From assembly GCA_913055595.1 (NCBI GenBank), contig CAJXLD010000004.1, positions 1 to 32,641 on the forward strand: 32,641 nucleotides of DNA, read 5' to 3'. The position numbers and the translations under genes were made by a program. This DNA is from an uncultured Altererythrobacter sp. Its GTDB lineage: Bacteria > Pseudomonadota > Alphaproteobacteria > Sphingomonadales > Sphingomonadaceae. The notes below the pieces were generated by a model that made no database searches, was not told the DNA's origin, and was given only the letters and a program-made list of their open reading frames with translations. Below are positions 24,578-32,641 of this stretch, piece after piece. Each line of letters starts with the position of its first letter. The first letter of the stretch is position 1.

Positions 24578-25866
24578 TGCAGCGGCTCTCTTCCTCCGAT
24601 CCCGATTTCGAGGCGCGCTTTGCGGCCATCGTGAACGACCGGCGCGAGAGCGACGCCGATGTCGGCCGCGTGGTGGCGGAGATTATCGCCAAGGTGCGCG
24701 CCGAAGGCGACGCTGCCCTGCGCGAATTGACTGCGAAGTTCGACCGGCACGATCTCGATGTGGGTGGCTGGAAGATCGAGGCCGAGGCTTGCAAGGCCGC
24801 CTTCGATGCGCTGGACGCCGACCTGCGTGCCGCACTCGAACTAGCGGCATCGCGCATCCGCTCCTATCACGAGGCCCAGCTTCCCGAGGACCGTGACTAT
24901 CGCGACGATGCAGGCGTACGTTTGGGCGCGAAATGGACCGCAGTGGACGCGGCAGGACTTTATTTGCCGGGCGGACGCGCTGCGTACCCCTCCAGCCTGC
25001 TGATGAATGCGATCCCCGCCAAGGTCGCAGGTGTCGAACGGCTTGTAGTCGTCACCCCAACGCCGGGCGGCGAAGTGAACGAACTCGTGCTCGCCGCCGC
25101 GCATCTTGCCGGAGTGGACGAGATCTGGCGCGTCGGCGGCGCACAGGCGGTGGCCGCGCTTGCCTATGGCACAGACACCATCGCCCCCGTCGATACGATT
25201 ACCGGCCCCGGTAACGCCTATGTCGCCGAGGCCAAGCGCCAACTCTATGGCGTGGTGGGTATCGACATGGTCGCAGGTCCGAGCGAAATCCTTGTCATTG
25301 CGGATGGGAAGAATGATCCCGAATGGATCGCCGCCGACCTGTTAAGCCAGGCCGAGCACGATCCGACCTCGCAATCGATCCTGATTACCGATGACCCAGA
25401 ATTCGCCGCCAAAGTGGAAATCGAAGTCAGGACGCAGGCTGCAGAATTGTCCACCAGCAACACCGCCCAGGCGAGCTGGAACGAGCATGGTGTCATCACT
25501 GTCGTCGAAGACCTTGCCAACGAAGGCGTCGCCCTCGCCAATCGCCTAGCCGCCGAACATGTCGAACTGGCCGTAGACGAGCCCGAAGCGCTCTTCAAAA
25601 GCCTGCGCCATGCGGGCAGCGTGTTCCTGGGCCGGATGACGCCAGAAGCCATTGGCGATTACGTCGCCGGGCCGAACCACGTCCTGCCCACAGGCCGCCG
25701 CGCGCGCTTTTCCAGCGGACTGTCGGTGCTCGACTTCATGAAGCGAACCAGCTTTATCGCGCTGGACGAAGCCTCGCTTTCGGCCATCGGCCCCGCTGCG
25801 GTCGCCATGGCCGAGGTCGAAGGTCTTCCCGCTCACGCCAAAAGTGTGCAGGTACGCCTCAAATGA
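24577..25866 (+). CDS. hisD: Histidinol dehydrogenase
   Basis: Last enzyme of histidine synthesis: histidinol to histidine with two NAD+ and zinc. The 429-residue length is normal. The active site is complete: Gln258 and His261 (SQAEHD), Glu327 and His328 (AAEHVEL), Asp361 (IGDYVAGPNHVLPTGRRARFSSG) and His420 (LPAHAKSVQVR). The long NAD-binding region VDTITGPGNAYVAEAKRQLYG is also present. The ATG at 24577 overlaps the hisG stop. The stop overlaps the nusB start as ATGA. An open frame continuing upstream of 24577 is a shadow of hisG. Confidence 0.98.
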   Translation: MQRLSSSDPDFEARFAAIVNDRRESDADVGRVVAEIIAKVRAEGDAALRELTAKFDRHDLDVGGWKIEAEACKAAFDALDADLRAALELAASRIRSYHEAQLPEDRDYRDDAGVRLGAKWTAVDAAGLYLPGGRAAYPSSLLMNAIPAKVAGVERLVVVTPTPGGEVNELVLAAAHLAGVDEIWRVGGAQAVAALAYGTDTIAPVDTITGPGNAYVAEAKRQLYGVVGIDMVAGPSEILVIADGKNDPEWIAADLLSQAEHDPTSQSILITDDPEFAAKVEIEVRTQAAELSTSNTAQASWNEHGVITVVEDLANEGVALANRLAAEHVELAVDEPEALFKSLRHAGSVFLGRMTPEAIGDYVAGPNHVLPTGRRARFSSGLSVLDFMKRTSFIALDEASLSAIGPAAVAMAEVEGLPAHAKSVQVRLK

Positions 25867-26312
25867 ACATGCCCGCCCGATCCACCGCGCGATCCGCAGC
25901 GCGCCTAGCCGCGGTCCAAGCGCTCTACCAGCGCCATATGGAAGACACCGCGCTCACCAAGCTGCTCGATGAATTCCACCAGCACCGTCTGGGCAAGGAA
26001 ATCGAGGAAGAACAATATGCCGATGCCGAGGTCGACTTCTTCGACGATGTCGTGAGCGGCGTAGTCGCGCGCGAGGAAGAGATTGACGCCTTGGTCACGG
26101 GCAAGCTCGCCGAAGGCTGGACACTGGCGCGTCTCGACAAGACCATGGTGCAGATCCTGCGCTGCGGCACCTACGAACTGCTCGCCCGCGCCGATGTCCC
26201 CAAGGCGGCGGTAATCGACGAATATGTCGATGTCGCCCACGCCTTCTTCGACGAGCGCGAGGCCAAGTTCGTCAACGGCGTGCTCGACGCGATCGGCAAA
26301 GAGGTTCGGTGA
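25863..26312 (+). CDS. nusB: Transcription antitermination factor NusB
   Basis: A 149-residue all-helical protein that binds boxA RNA with NusE and supports rRNA antitermination. It begins STARSAARLAAVQALYQRHME, the conserved Arg-rich RNA-binding helix, and ends KAAVIDEYVDVAHAFFDEREAKFVNGVLDAIGKEV, the family signature with its conserved Lys-Phe-Val-Asn-Gly. It has a common alphaproteobacterial insertion EEEQYADAEVDFFDDVV. The ATG at 25863 overlaps the hisD stop and the gene overlaps thiL (GTGA), so hisG, hisD, nusB and thiL are translated as a coupled set. Confidence 0.96.
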   Translation: MNMPARSTARSAARLAAVQALYQRHMEDTALTKLLDEFHQHRLGKEIEEEQYADAEVDFFDDVVSGVVAREEEIDALVTGKLAEGWTLARLDKTMVQILRCGTYELLARADVPKAAVIDEYVDVAHAFFDEREAKFVNGVLDAIGKEVR

Positions 26313-27184
26313 GCGGCGAGTTCGCCTTCATCCAGTCCCTGCGCGCACTAGCGACGCATCCCGCTGCGCGTAACCTCGAGGATGATTGCGCCGTGCTGGA
26401 AGTCGGCAGCGAAACCCTCATCCTCACCCATGACATGATGATGGAAGGTACGCATTACTTGGCCGGAGCCGATATGGCCGATGTCGCCTGGAAATTGGTC
26501 GCATGCAATCTGTCGGACCTTGCCGCCAAGGGAGCCGAGCCATTGGGCGTTCTGCTGGGCCATATGCTGGGCGAGGACGATGAGGCCTTCGCCAGCGGTC
26601 TTGCCGAGGCGCTGTGGCATTGCAATGTGCCGCTGCTGGGTGGCGATACGGTTGGAGGCACAGGCACACATTCGCATGGATTGACTGCCATCGGGCGCGC
26701 TACGCATTCGCCTGTTCCTTCGCGCAGCGGCACGCAAATCGGTGATGCGCTCTACATCACTGGGCAATTGGGCGCCGCAATGATCGGGTATGAGGCGCTT
26801 CGCGATGGTTTGGATGCGGATCACATCGCCTATACGCGACCTTTGCCGAGGCTCGGTGAAGGACAGGCGCTCGCCCCGCATGTCACAGCCATGATGGATA
26901 TCTCCGATGGCCTTTTGCTCGATGCCTTCCGGATGGCCGAAGCAAGCGACGTCTCCATCGCAATCGACAGCGCGTCTGTGCCCATCGACGCACCGGAAAA
27001 TCGCCGCATGGATGCGCTGACCTGGGGCGACGATTACGAACTGCTCTTTACCCTGCCCGCCGGAATCGAACCGAGCGTACCGGTAACACGCATCGGTCAG
27101 GTCGAACCGCGCGGATTCGCGCCGCTATTTCTCGACGGAGAACCACTTATCAACGCCGAAGGCCTCGGTTACAGCCACAATTAG
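26309..27184 (+). CDS. thiL: Thiamine-monophosphate kinase
   Basis: Phosphorylates thiamine monophosphate to thiamine diphosphate with ATP. The 291-residue chain has the PurM/ThiL fold. Metal- and ATP-binding marks are DDCAVLEVG, LTHDMMMEGTHY, NLSDLAAKGAEPLGVLL, GGDTVGGTGTHSHGLTAIG and MMDISDGLLLDAFRMAEASDV. It begins at a GTG (26309) overlapping the nusB stop. The pairing nusB-thiL is widespread. After the stop, a GC hairpin with a T run (27258-27287) likely ends the operon before hppA. Confidence 0.96.
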   Translation: MSGEFAFIQSLRALATHPAARNLEDDCAVLEVGSETLILTHDMMMEGTHYLAGADMADVAWKLVACNLSDLAAKGAEPLGVLLGHMLGEDDEAFASGLAEALWHCNVPLLGGDTVGGTGTHSHGLTAIGRATHSPVPSRSGTQIGDALYITGQLGAAMIGYEALRDGLDADHIAYTRPLPRLGEGQALAPHVTAMMDISDGLLLDAFRMAEASDVSIAIDSASVPIDAPENRRMDALTWGDDYELLFTLPAGIEPSVPVTRIGQVEPRGFAPLFLDGEPLINAEGLGYSHN

Positions 27185-27257
27185 CGTCCCATTCGGGAAA
27201 AACGCGCCTTTCCGCTTGCGAGTCGCGGCATCCCCCGATACGCCTCCCCCACCTATC

Positions 27258-27287
27258 GGACCCGGGAAATCCGGGCCGTTTTCATTT
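27258..27287 (+). terminator. Probable terminator of the his-nusB-thiL operon / hppA leader hairpin
   Basis: A stem of CCCGG and CCGGG (27261-27265 and 27271-27275) around GAAAT is extended by GG/CC with a bulge. It is followed by TTTTC and then ATTTT. It ends only 20 bases before the hppA ATG, so it may also be part of the hppA leader, acting as an attenuator. Stem strength is moderate. Confidence 0.55.
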
Positions 27288-27307
27288 TGGAGAGGGGTAA
27301 ACGGGTC

Positions 27308-29419
27308 ATGGACCTCGTAACTATTGCAATCATCCTGGGCCTGCTGGCAGTCGTTTACGGCTTCGTCACCAGCCGCCAGGTTCTCGGCGCAGACGCCGGC
27401 AATGCGAAAATGCAGGAAATCGCGGGAGCCGTTCAGGAAGGCGCACAGGCCTATCTGAACCGCCAATACACCACCATTGGCATGGTCGGCGTTGTCGTCG
27501 CCGTCCTGGTTGGTTTCTTCCTTGGCGTCATCCCGGCTGTCGGTTTCCTGATTGGCGCCATCCTGTCGGGGGTCGCTGGCTATATCGGCATGAACATTTC
27601 GGTACGTTCCAACGTGCGTACCGCAGCGGCTGCAGAAAAGGGCCTGCAGAACGGCCTCACCATCGCCTTCCGCGCTGGTGCCATCACCGGCATGCTGGTG
27701 GCGGGTCTCGCCCTGCTGGCCATCGCGGTGTTCTTCTATGTGCTGACGACCAGCATGGGCCTCGAAGCCAACAGCCGCACCGTGATTGACGGTCTGGTTG
27801 GCCTCGCCTTTGGTGCTTCGCTAATCTCGATCTTCGCCCGCTTGGGTGGCGGTATCTTCACCAAGGCTGCCGACGTGGGTGCTGACCTTGTCGGCAAGGT
27901 GGAAGCTGGCATTCCGGAGGATGATCCGCGCAACCCGGCCACCATCGCCGACAATGTGGGTGACAATGTCGGCGATTGTGCCGGCATGGCTGCCGACCTG
28001 TTCGAAACCTATGTGGTGACCGTTGGCGCGACCATGGTGCTGACCGCCCTGCTGCTGACGCAGCTTGGCGAGCTGCTCATGCCGCTCATGGCGCTTCCGC
28101 TGTTGATCGGTGGCGCCTGTATCGTAACCTCGATCATCGGCACGTATTTCGTGCGCCTGGGCAGTGGCACGAATGTGATGGGCGCCATGTACAAGGGCTT
28201 CATCGTCACCGCCGTCCTGGCTGTTCCGCTGATCTGGTTCGTCACGCAATATGCGCTGGGAACTGGCGGCGCGGACATGAACACGGTGTTGAATCCCGGC
28301 ACTGGCATGGTCGAATTTACCGGTCGCAAGCTGTTCTACTGCTCGCTGATCGGCCTGGTGCTGACCGGCGTCATCATCTGGATCACCGAATACTACACCG
28401 GCACGAACTTCCGTCCGGTGAAGTCCATCGCCAAGGCTTCGGAAACGGGCCACGGCACCAATGTGATCCAGGGCCTGGCGATTTCGCTTGAGTCGACCGC
28501 CCTGCCGACCATCGTCATCATCGCAGCGATCATCGGTGCTTACCAGCTCGCCGGCCTGATCGGTCTCGCCTATGGTGCAACCGCCATGCTGGCGCTGGCA
28601 GGTATGGTCGTGGCGCTCGACGCATATGGTCCGGTGACCGACAATGCTGGCGGCATCGCAGAAATGGCCGGTCTTGACGAAAGCGTCCGTGAAAAGACCG
28701 ACCTGCTCGATGCTGTGGGCAACACCACCAAGGCCGTGACCAAGGGCTATGCCATCGGTTCTGCCGGTCTGGCCGCCCTGGTGCTGTTCGCCGCCTACAC
28801 CGCCGACCTGAGGGAATACTTCCCAAGCGCTGACGTCAATTTCAGCCTTGAGAATCCTTATGTGATCGTCGGCCTGCTGCTCGGAGCGCTGCTGCCCTAT
28901 CTCTTTGGTGCGATGGGCATGACTGCCGTGGGCCGTGCCGCTGGCGACGTAGTGAAGGACGTGCGTGAGCAGTTCGCAAGCGATCCGGGCATTATGGAAG
29001 GCACCAGCCGTCCCAACTATGCCCGCACAGTGGACCTGGTCACCAAGGCTGCGATCAAGGAAATGATCATTCCTTCATTGCTTCCGGTGCTGGCGCCGAT
29101 TGCGACCTACTACGTAATCTATTTGCTCGCCGGTCAGAACGAAGCGTTCGCAGCCGTCGGAGCCCTGCTCCTCGGCGTGATCGTTGGTGGCCTGTTCGTG
29201 GCACTTTCCATGACCGCCGGTGGCGGCGCATGGGATAACGCCAAGAAGTACATCGAAGACGGCAATCACGGTGGCAAGGGCTCCGAAGCCCACAAGGCTG
29301 CCGTGACCGGCGATACCGTGGGCGATCCCTACAAGGACACCGCGGGCCCGGCAGTAAACCCGATGATCAAGATCACCAATATCGTGGCCCTGCTGCTGCT
29401 GGCGGCACTCGCCCACTAA
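27308..29419 (+). CDS. hppA: K+-independent H+-translocating pyrophosphatase
   Basis: Integral membrane pump that couples pyrophosphate hydrolysis to proton export. The 703-residue chain has many membrane helices. The pyrophosphate/Mg site includes [23 protein letters not shown] (about 205-226) and the later [11 protein letters not shown]-like [15 protein letters not shown] and [21 protein letters not shown]. Lys475 in [10 protein letters not shown], with Thr478, is the signature of the K+-independent type. The ATG at 27308 is chosen over a TTG at 27287; GGAGAGGGG is about ten bases upstream. In photosynthetic or oligotrophic relatives it recovers energy from pyrophosphate. It is followed by a REP-like element and a terminator. 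Confidence 0.97.
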   Translation: MDLVTIAIILGLLAVVYGFVTSRQVLGADAGNAKMQEIAGAVQEGAQAYLNRQYTTIGMVGVVVAVLVGFFLGVIPAVGFLIGAILSGVAGYIGMNISVRSNVRTAAAAEKGLQNGLTIAFRAGAITGMLVAGLALLAIAVFFYVLTTSMGLEANSRTVIDGLVGLAFGASLISIFARLGGGIFTKAADVGADLVGKVEAGIPEDDPRNPATIADNVGDNVGDCAGMAADLFETYVVTVGATMVLTALLLTQLGELLMPLMALPLLIGGACIVTSIIGTYFVRLGSGTNVMGAMYKGFIVTAVLAVPLIWFVTQYALGTGGADMNTVLNPGTGMVEFTGRKLFYCSLIGLVLTGVIIWITEYYTGTNFRPVKSIAKASETGHGTNVIQGLAISLESTALPTIVIIAAIIGAYQLAGLIGLAYGATAMLALAGMVVALDAYGPVTDNAGGIAEMAGLDESVREKTDLLDAVGNTTKAVTKGYAIGSAGLAALVLFAAYTADLREYFPSADVNFSLENPYVIVGLLLGALLPYLFGAMGMTAVGRAAGDVVKDVREQFASDPGIMEGTSRPNYARTVDLVTKAAIKEMIIPSLLPVLAPIATYYVIYLLAGQNEAFAAVGALLLGVIVGGLFVALSMTAGGGAWDNAKKYIEDGNHGGKGSEAHKAAVTGDTVGDPYKDTAGPAVNPMIKITNIVALLLLAALAH

Positions 29420-29434
29420 AAAGCGAACGTGTGA

Positions 29435-29493
29435 GTCCCCGCGCAGGCGGGGACCTCATGCTGATCTGGACAAGACTCCCGCCTTCGCGGGAG
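29435..29493. repeat. REP-like palindromic repeat (copy 2)
   Basis: Two hairpins in inverted orientation: GTCCCCGC-GCAG-GCGGGGAC (29435-29454) and CTCCCGC-CTTC-GCGGGAG (29476-29493). The second differs from the hairpin at 6661-6678 only by a T-A pair replaced by C-G, a compensatory change in the stem. It lies between the hppA stop and its terminator. Confidence 0.75.
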
Positions 29494-29515
29494 ATCATCA
29501 GATAGGGACATAAAG

Positions 29516-29545
29516 CCCCGCCCGGTTTAGATCGGGCGGGGTTTT
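29516..29545 (+). terminator. Rho-independent terminator of hppA
   Basis: Stem CCCCGCCCG / CGGGCGGGG, extended by a G-T and a T-A pair around loop TTAG, followed by TTTT (29542-29545). It lies 96 bases after the hppA stop and 52 bases before the tesB-like gene. Confidence 0.92.
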
Positions 29546-29597
29546 CCATTGCGTCTCCAATTCTAGCGATAGATTGACTGGAGGCGTTTAGCCGCGC

Positions 29598-30515
29598 ATG
29601 GGCATAAGCATGGCCAGCGTGACCACATCGAGTCCCACACCCGAAGAACTCGTCGCAGATTTCATGCTCCTGCTCGATCTCGAGCCTCGCGGCGGCGACC
29701 TATTTATCGGAAGGAAGCATCCCGAAGGGCTGGGCCGGGTTTTTGGCGGACAGGCTGTTGCACAAGCACTCGGTGCGGCACGCCGTACTGTTCCCGAAGA
29801 CCGGCGCACCCATTCGATGCACGCCTATTTCCTGCGCCCGGGCACTGACGAACTGCCGATCGAATTTCGCGTGAAGCGCGATCTCGACGGTCGTAGCTTC
29901 ACCAACCGCCGCGTGGTGGCGAGCCAGAATGGCAAGCCCATCCTAAACCTGACGGCCAGCTTCCAGACCCATCAGGAAGGCCTGCATCACCAGGCCGCGA
30001 AAATGCCCGATGTGCCTCCGCCTGAGGATCTGGTCCCGGATTCGGTCATCCGCGCCGAGATTGCGGGCCAGATGCCCGAAGGGTCGATGAAGAACCTGCT
30101 CCTGCGCCCGCGGCCAATCGATATGCGATCGGTCGAACCACGTGCATGGATGGACCCGCAACAGCGGGATCCGGTCGCGCATTGCTGGTTCCGAACCGTG
30201 GCCTGCCTGCCCGACTATCGGCCAATCCACCGCGCGATCCTGACTTACACTTCGGACTATCAGTTGCTGGGCACGGCCATGCAACCGCACGGGCTCAGCC
30301 TGCATAAGGGAGAGGTCAAGGCGGCCAGCCTCGACCATGCGATCTGGTTCCACGACGATTTCCGCGCCGATGAATGGCTGCTCTATGCGACCGACAGCCC
30401 CTGGTCCGGCCTGTCGCGCGGCTTCGGACGCGGGCAGATCTTCACCCGCGACGGCAGGCTGGTCGCCAGCGTCGCGCAGGAAGGCATGATCCGTCCGGTC
30501 AAACCTAAGGGTTGA
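29598..30515 (+). CDS. tesB: Acyl-CoA thioesterase II (TesB-like)
   Basis: Hydrolyses acyl-CoA to free fatty acid and CoA in the cytoplasm. The 305-residue chain is a double hot-dog fold. Visible family features are GRVFGGQAVAQALGAARRTV and MHAYFLRPGTD in the first repeat, and ILTYTSDYQLLGTAMQPHG (catalytic Asp), SLDHAIWFHDDFRADEWLLYATDSPWSG and RLVASVAQEGMIR (catalytic Gln) in the second. The start could be the ATG at 29598 or at 29610. It is transcribed alone after the hppA terminator and overlaps the convergent glycosidase gene by 11 bases. Confidence 0.95.
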   Translation: MGISMASVTTSSPTPEELVADFMLLLDLEPRGGDLFIGRKHPEGLGRVFGGQAVAQALGAARRTVPEDRRTHSMHAYFLRPGTDELPIEFRVKRDLDGRSFTNRRVVASQNGKPILNLTASFQTHQEGLHHQAAKMPDVPPPEDLVPDSVIRAEIAGQMPEGSMKNLLLRPRPIDMRSVEPRAWMDPQQRDPVAHCWFRTVACLPDYRPIHRAILTYTSDYQLLGTAMQPHGLSLHKGEVKAASLDHAIWFHDDFRADEWLLYATDSPWSGLSRGFGRGQIFTRDGRLVASVAQEGMIRPVKPKG

Positions 30516-32641
30516 GGGTCACCTCCCCTTCCCAGATCAAATCGCGTGATGAGGTGCCGACACCGAGGTGATAAGTTCCCGGGGCCACGCGCCATTGGCC
30601 TGCGGCGCTATCCCAATGTCGGAACTGATCGGCAGAAACCACGATTTGAACCACTTCCTGTTCACCTGCAGCAACCATGCTGCTGGCAATGCCCTTGAGC
30701 TGCCAGGGCGGCGAATCCGTTTCCTCGGGGAAGCCAAGATAAAGCTGGGCAACACCTTTGCCATCGCGCTCGCCGCCATTGTGCATCAGCACCTGTGCGC
30801 GAAGCGAACCATCTTCCTGCAGTTCCGCATTGAGGATTTCCAACCCGATATCGGCATAGGACAGTCCATAGCCGAAGGGGAAGAGAGGCTGTTGCCGGTG
30901 CTCGTCGAAATAGCGATAGCCAACGAAAATGCCCTCGTCGAAATAGGCATCGCCTAGCGCGCCGGTAATCGGATCGATCAGACCAGGCATCTGGTGAACT
31001 TGCGTGGCGGCTCCCTGTGTCTCGTCCGCCGGGAATGTGACGGGCAGCCTTCCGCCCGGTTCCAGATCGCCGAACAGCATGCCTGCAATCGCCGGACCCT
31101 GCGCATCTCCGGGCAGCCACATTTGCAACACCGCTGCAACATCGTCCAGCCAGGGCATCGCCACCGGACCGCCCGTATTGAGCACCACCACCGTATTGGG
31201 GTTCGCCGCTGCCACGTCGTTGATCAGCAGGTCCTGATCCGCCTGCAATGAAAGCGTGGAGCGGTCCATGCCCTCGCCCACCAGTTCACCGGCGAAGACC
31301 ACGGCCACATCGGCTTCGCTCGCGGCCTTTACGGCATCGGCGATCAGGCTGTCCGGCCCCGTATGACCGAAGCGAAGCGTCAGCCCCATTTCCATGCCGA
31401 ACATTTCCATGCGCTCGCTGCGCAGGGCGGCACGCGGCGTATACTCGATGCGGATGGCAACGGGCTCGCCAGCGGGCAGTTTCGTATTGGCAAAGATTGC
31501 GCTGCCGAAATCGGCATGGGCAAATTCGCCGACAAGCTCGCCATCGATCCACAGGCGCGCACTTCCCGAACCATGCAAGGTAAAGCGGTGCAAGCCGCCT
31601 GCCGTGGGCGTAAAGACGCTGTTATAGCGCACCGACCACTGGTTGTTCCCCGGCAAGAGATGAATGTCCGGCGCTGCCGCCAATGAAGGGTCCTGGACCA
31701 CTCTCAACACTCTCGGTTGCCCCAAGAATTCGAGGTTGGCGGAGGCGAAGTACTCAGCCAGAAAGCCGGACTTCCCGTCTGGTGTGGCAAATTGCGCCAC
31801 ATCGGCTGCAGGCAAGGCGCGCAGACCAAGGCTGCCCGGCGAATAGCTGACCCTGGTTCCATCCCCCGCGCGTTCGGCAATCGCCGTGGTGGCAGGCACG
31901 GCATGTGCCGGATCGACCCACGGCGAACCCTGCTCCACCAGCACGGCAGCAGAGCTCGCCTGAGGGCCGATCAGGGCTATCGACTTTACATCCTGGTCGA
32001 AGGGCAGGATGCCGCCTTCATTGCGCAGCAGGACCGAACCTGCAGCGGTCAATTCCACGGCCGTTTCCAGATTTTCCGGTGTAGAGGCTACTTCGCGAGT
32101 CTGCTCGGGCGGGTTATCCATCAGGCCGATCCTGAAAGCAGGGATCAGCCGCCGCAGGATCATGTCGTCGATACGTCTTTCGGGCACCTCGCCATCGAGC
32201 ACCGCCTGCCGCAAGGGCTTCTCGAAATCGAGCGCCGCGTTGACTGGGCTCGGCCCGATAGACCCCGCGTCGAGCCCCGCCAGCACCGCCCGCGTGATGC
32301 TGCGCTGGGCGGAGGGGAAATCGGGCGCGACATAGCCGTCAAAGCCCCATTCGCGCTTGAGGATATCCATCAGATGCGCATTCTCGCAGGCATAAACGCC
32401 GTTGATACGTGGGAAGGAACACATCACTGCACCCGCCCCGCCACGCTCGATTGCGGCCTTGAAACCCGGCAGATAGATCTCCCGCATGGCCCGCTCGGAA
32501 ACAATGTTGTTGCCCGTCTGTCCGGAGCCGGAAGGCTGGTCGCCCACGCGTCCCGCATCCTGCGCATAAACGGCGAAGTGCTTCATCATCGAAAGCACAC
32601 CGCCCTCGCTGAGCGCGCCCACCTGCGCCGCTGCCATCTCC
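30505..32641 (-). CDS. Glycoside hydrolase family 3 beta-glucosidase, with PA14 domain (5' end outside window)
   Basis: The open frame continues through the right edge, so only the C-terminal 711 or so residues are visible. It has the end of the GH3 barrel with KHFAVYAQDAGR and the nucleophile Asp in GFDGYVAPDFPSAQ. Next comes the GH3 C-terminal domain, interrupted by a PA14 module (about LAEYFASANLEFLG to RIEYTPRA). The domain resumes at GEGMDRSTLSLQADQ, the acid/base loop region, and a fibronectin III-like domain ends the protein. It probably cleaves beta-linked glucosides in the periplasm or outside; a signal peptide would lie beyond the edge. The usual SDW at the nucleophile is PDF here. 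Confidence 0.93.
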   Translation of the reverse strand, partial: EMAAAQVGALSEGGVLSMMKHFAVYAQDAGRVGDQPSGSGQTGNNIVSERAMREIYLPGFKAAIERGGAGAVMCSFPRINGVYACENAHLMDILKREWGFDGYVAPDFPSAQRSITRAVLAGLDAGSIGPSPVNAALDFEKPLRQAVLDGEVPERRIDDMILRRLIPAFRIGLMDNPPEQTREVASTPENLETAVELTAAGSVLLRNEGGILPFDQDVKSIALIGPQASSAAVLVEQGSPWVDPAHAVPATTAIAERAGDGTRVSYSPGSLGLRALPAADVAQFATPDGKSGFLAEYFASANLEFLGQPRVLRVVQDPSLAAAPDIHLLPGNNQWSVRYNSVFTPTAGGLHRFTLHGSGSARLWIDGELVGEFAHADFGSAIFANTKLPAGEPVAIRIEYTPRAALRSERMEMFGMEMGLTLRFGHTGPDSLIADAVKAASEADVAVVFAGELVGEGMDRSTLSLQADQDLLINDVAAANPNTVVVLNTGGPVAMPWLDDVAAVLQMWLPGDAQGPAIAGMLFGDLEPGGRLPVTFPADETQGAATQVHQMPGLIDPITGALGDAYFDEGIFVGYRYFDEHRQQPLFPFGYGLSYADIGLEILNAELQEDGSLRAQVLMHNGGERDGKGVAQLYLGFPEETDSPPWQLKGIASSMVAAGEQEVVQIVVSADQFRHWDSAAGQWRVAPGTYHLGVGTSSRDLIWEGEVTLNP

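Noticed and set aside
1-32641. tRNA or rRNA genes, CRISPR arrays, insertion sequences, prophage, attachment sites or toxin-antitoxin pairs
   Set aside because: None seen on reading both strands; no array of spaced direct repeats, no transposase or integrase frame and no cloverleaf candidate in the intergenic gaps.

Overview
The window is a high-GC, densely coding chromosomal segment of an alphaproteobacterium, most likely a sphingomonad of the Erythrobacteraceae type. Indicators are a LOV-HTH photoreceptor very close to EL222 of Erythrobacter litoralis, the fmt-truA/recR-def block, short-form HisG followed by HisD, NusB and ThiL, K+-independent HppA, DUF6152 and DUF2332 proteins, and LexA-type boxes of the alphaproteobacterial form GTTC-N7-GTTC. 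I see no phage, transposon, plasmid, tRNA, rRNA or CRISPR element. Almost all genes are housekeeping or ordinary accessory genes. No intergenic gap exceeds 300 bases.

Layout. 1-1808 (-): rmuC, with a LexA-like box in front, translationally coupled to a lipoprotein that runs off the left edge. 2081-3827 (+): fhs (formate-tetrahydrofolate ligase), preceded by two palindromes and closed by a perfect terminator. 3871-5406 (+): a blue-light LOV-HTH regulator and a beta-barrel outer-membrane protein, closed by a second terminator. 5422-7284 (-): SnoaL-like lipoprotein, peptide deformylase and recR, with a REP-like palindrome between recR and def. 7332-8977 (+): fmt-truA. 8974-11073 (-): a class A penicillin-binding protein. 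11213-13370 (+): a three-gene cassette of exported proteins (DUF6152, an unnamed family, an SMP-30-like propeller). 13380-16499 (-): PilZ protein, exported M28 peptidase and cobS. 16567-18624 (+): three GST-fold genes in a row. 18621-19205 (-): DnaJ-domain protein. 19272-21148 (+): bolA, a fourth GST-fold gene, pirin. 21155-22794: a YceI lipoprotein (-) and an FKBP isomerase (+) diverging from one small intergenic region with a clear inverted repeat, then a small membrane protein (+). 22791-23873 (-): DUF2332. 23909-27184 (+): hisG-hisD-nusB-thiL, a run with overlapping stops and starts. 27308-29545 (+): hppA, a second REP-like element and a terminator. 29598-30515 (+): acyl-CoA thioesterase II. 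30505-32641 (-): a GH3 glycosidase cut by the right edge.

How the genes relate. Fhs makes 10-formyl-THF, Fmt uses it to formylate initiator Met-tRNA and Def removes the formyl group, so the whole N-formyl cycle is encoded here, though not in one operon. RmuC and RecR are DNA-repair proteins, and rmuC looks SOS-controlled. The DnaJ/bolA/cobS neighbourhood holds four distinct GST-like proteins and pirin, which suggests a stress or detoxification area. The items most worth following up are the LOV-HTH regulator beside an outer-membrane protein, the two LexA-like boxes, the exported DUF6152/SMP-30 cassette, the YceI/FKBP operator, and two REP-like hairpins whose stems covary. I did not find a convincingly new multi-gene defence or mobile system.
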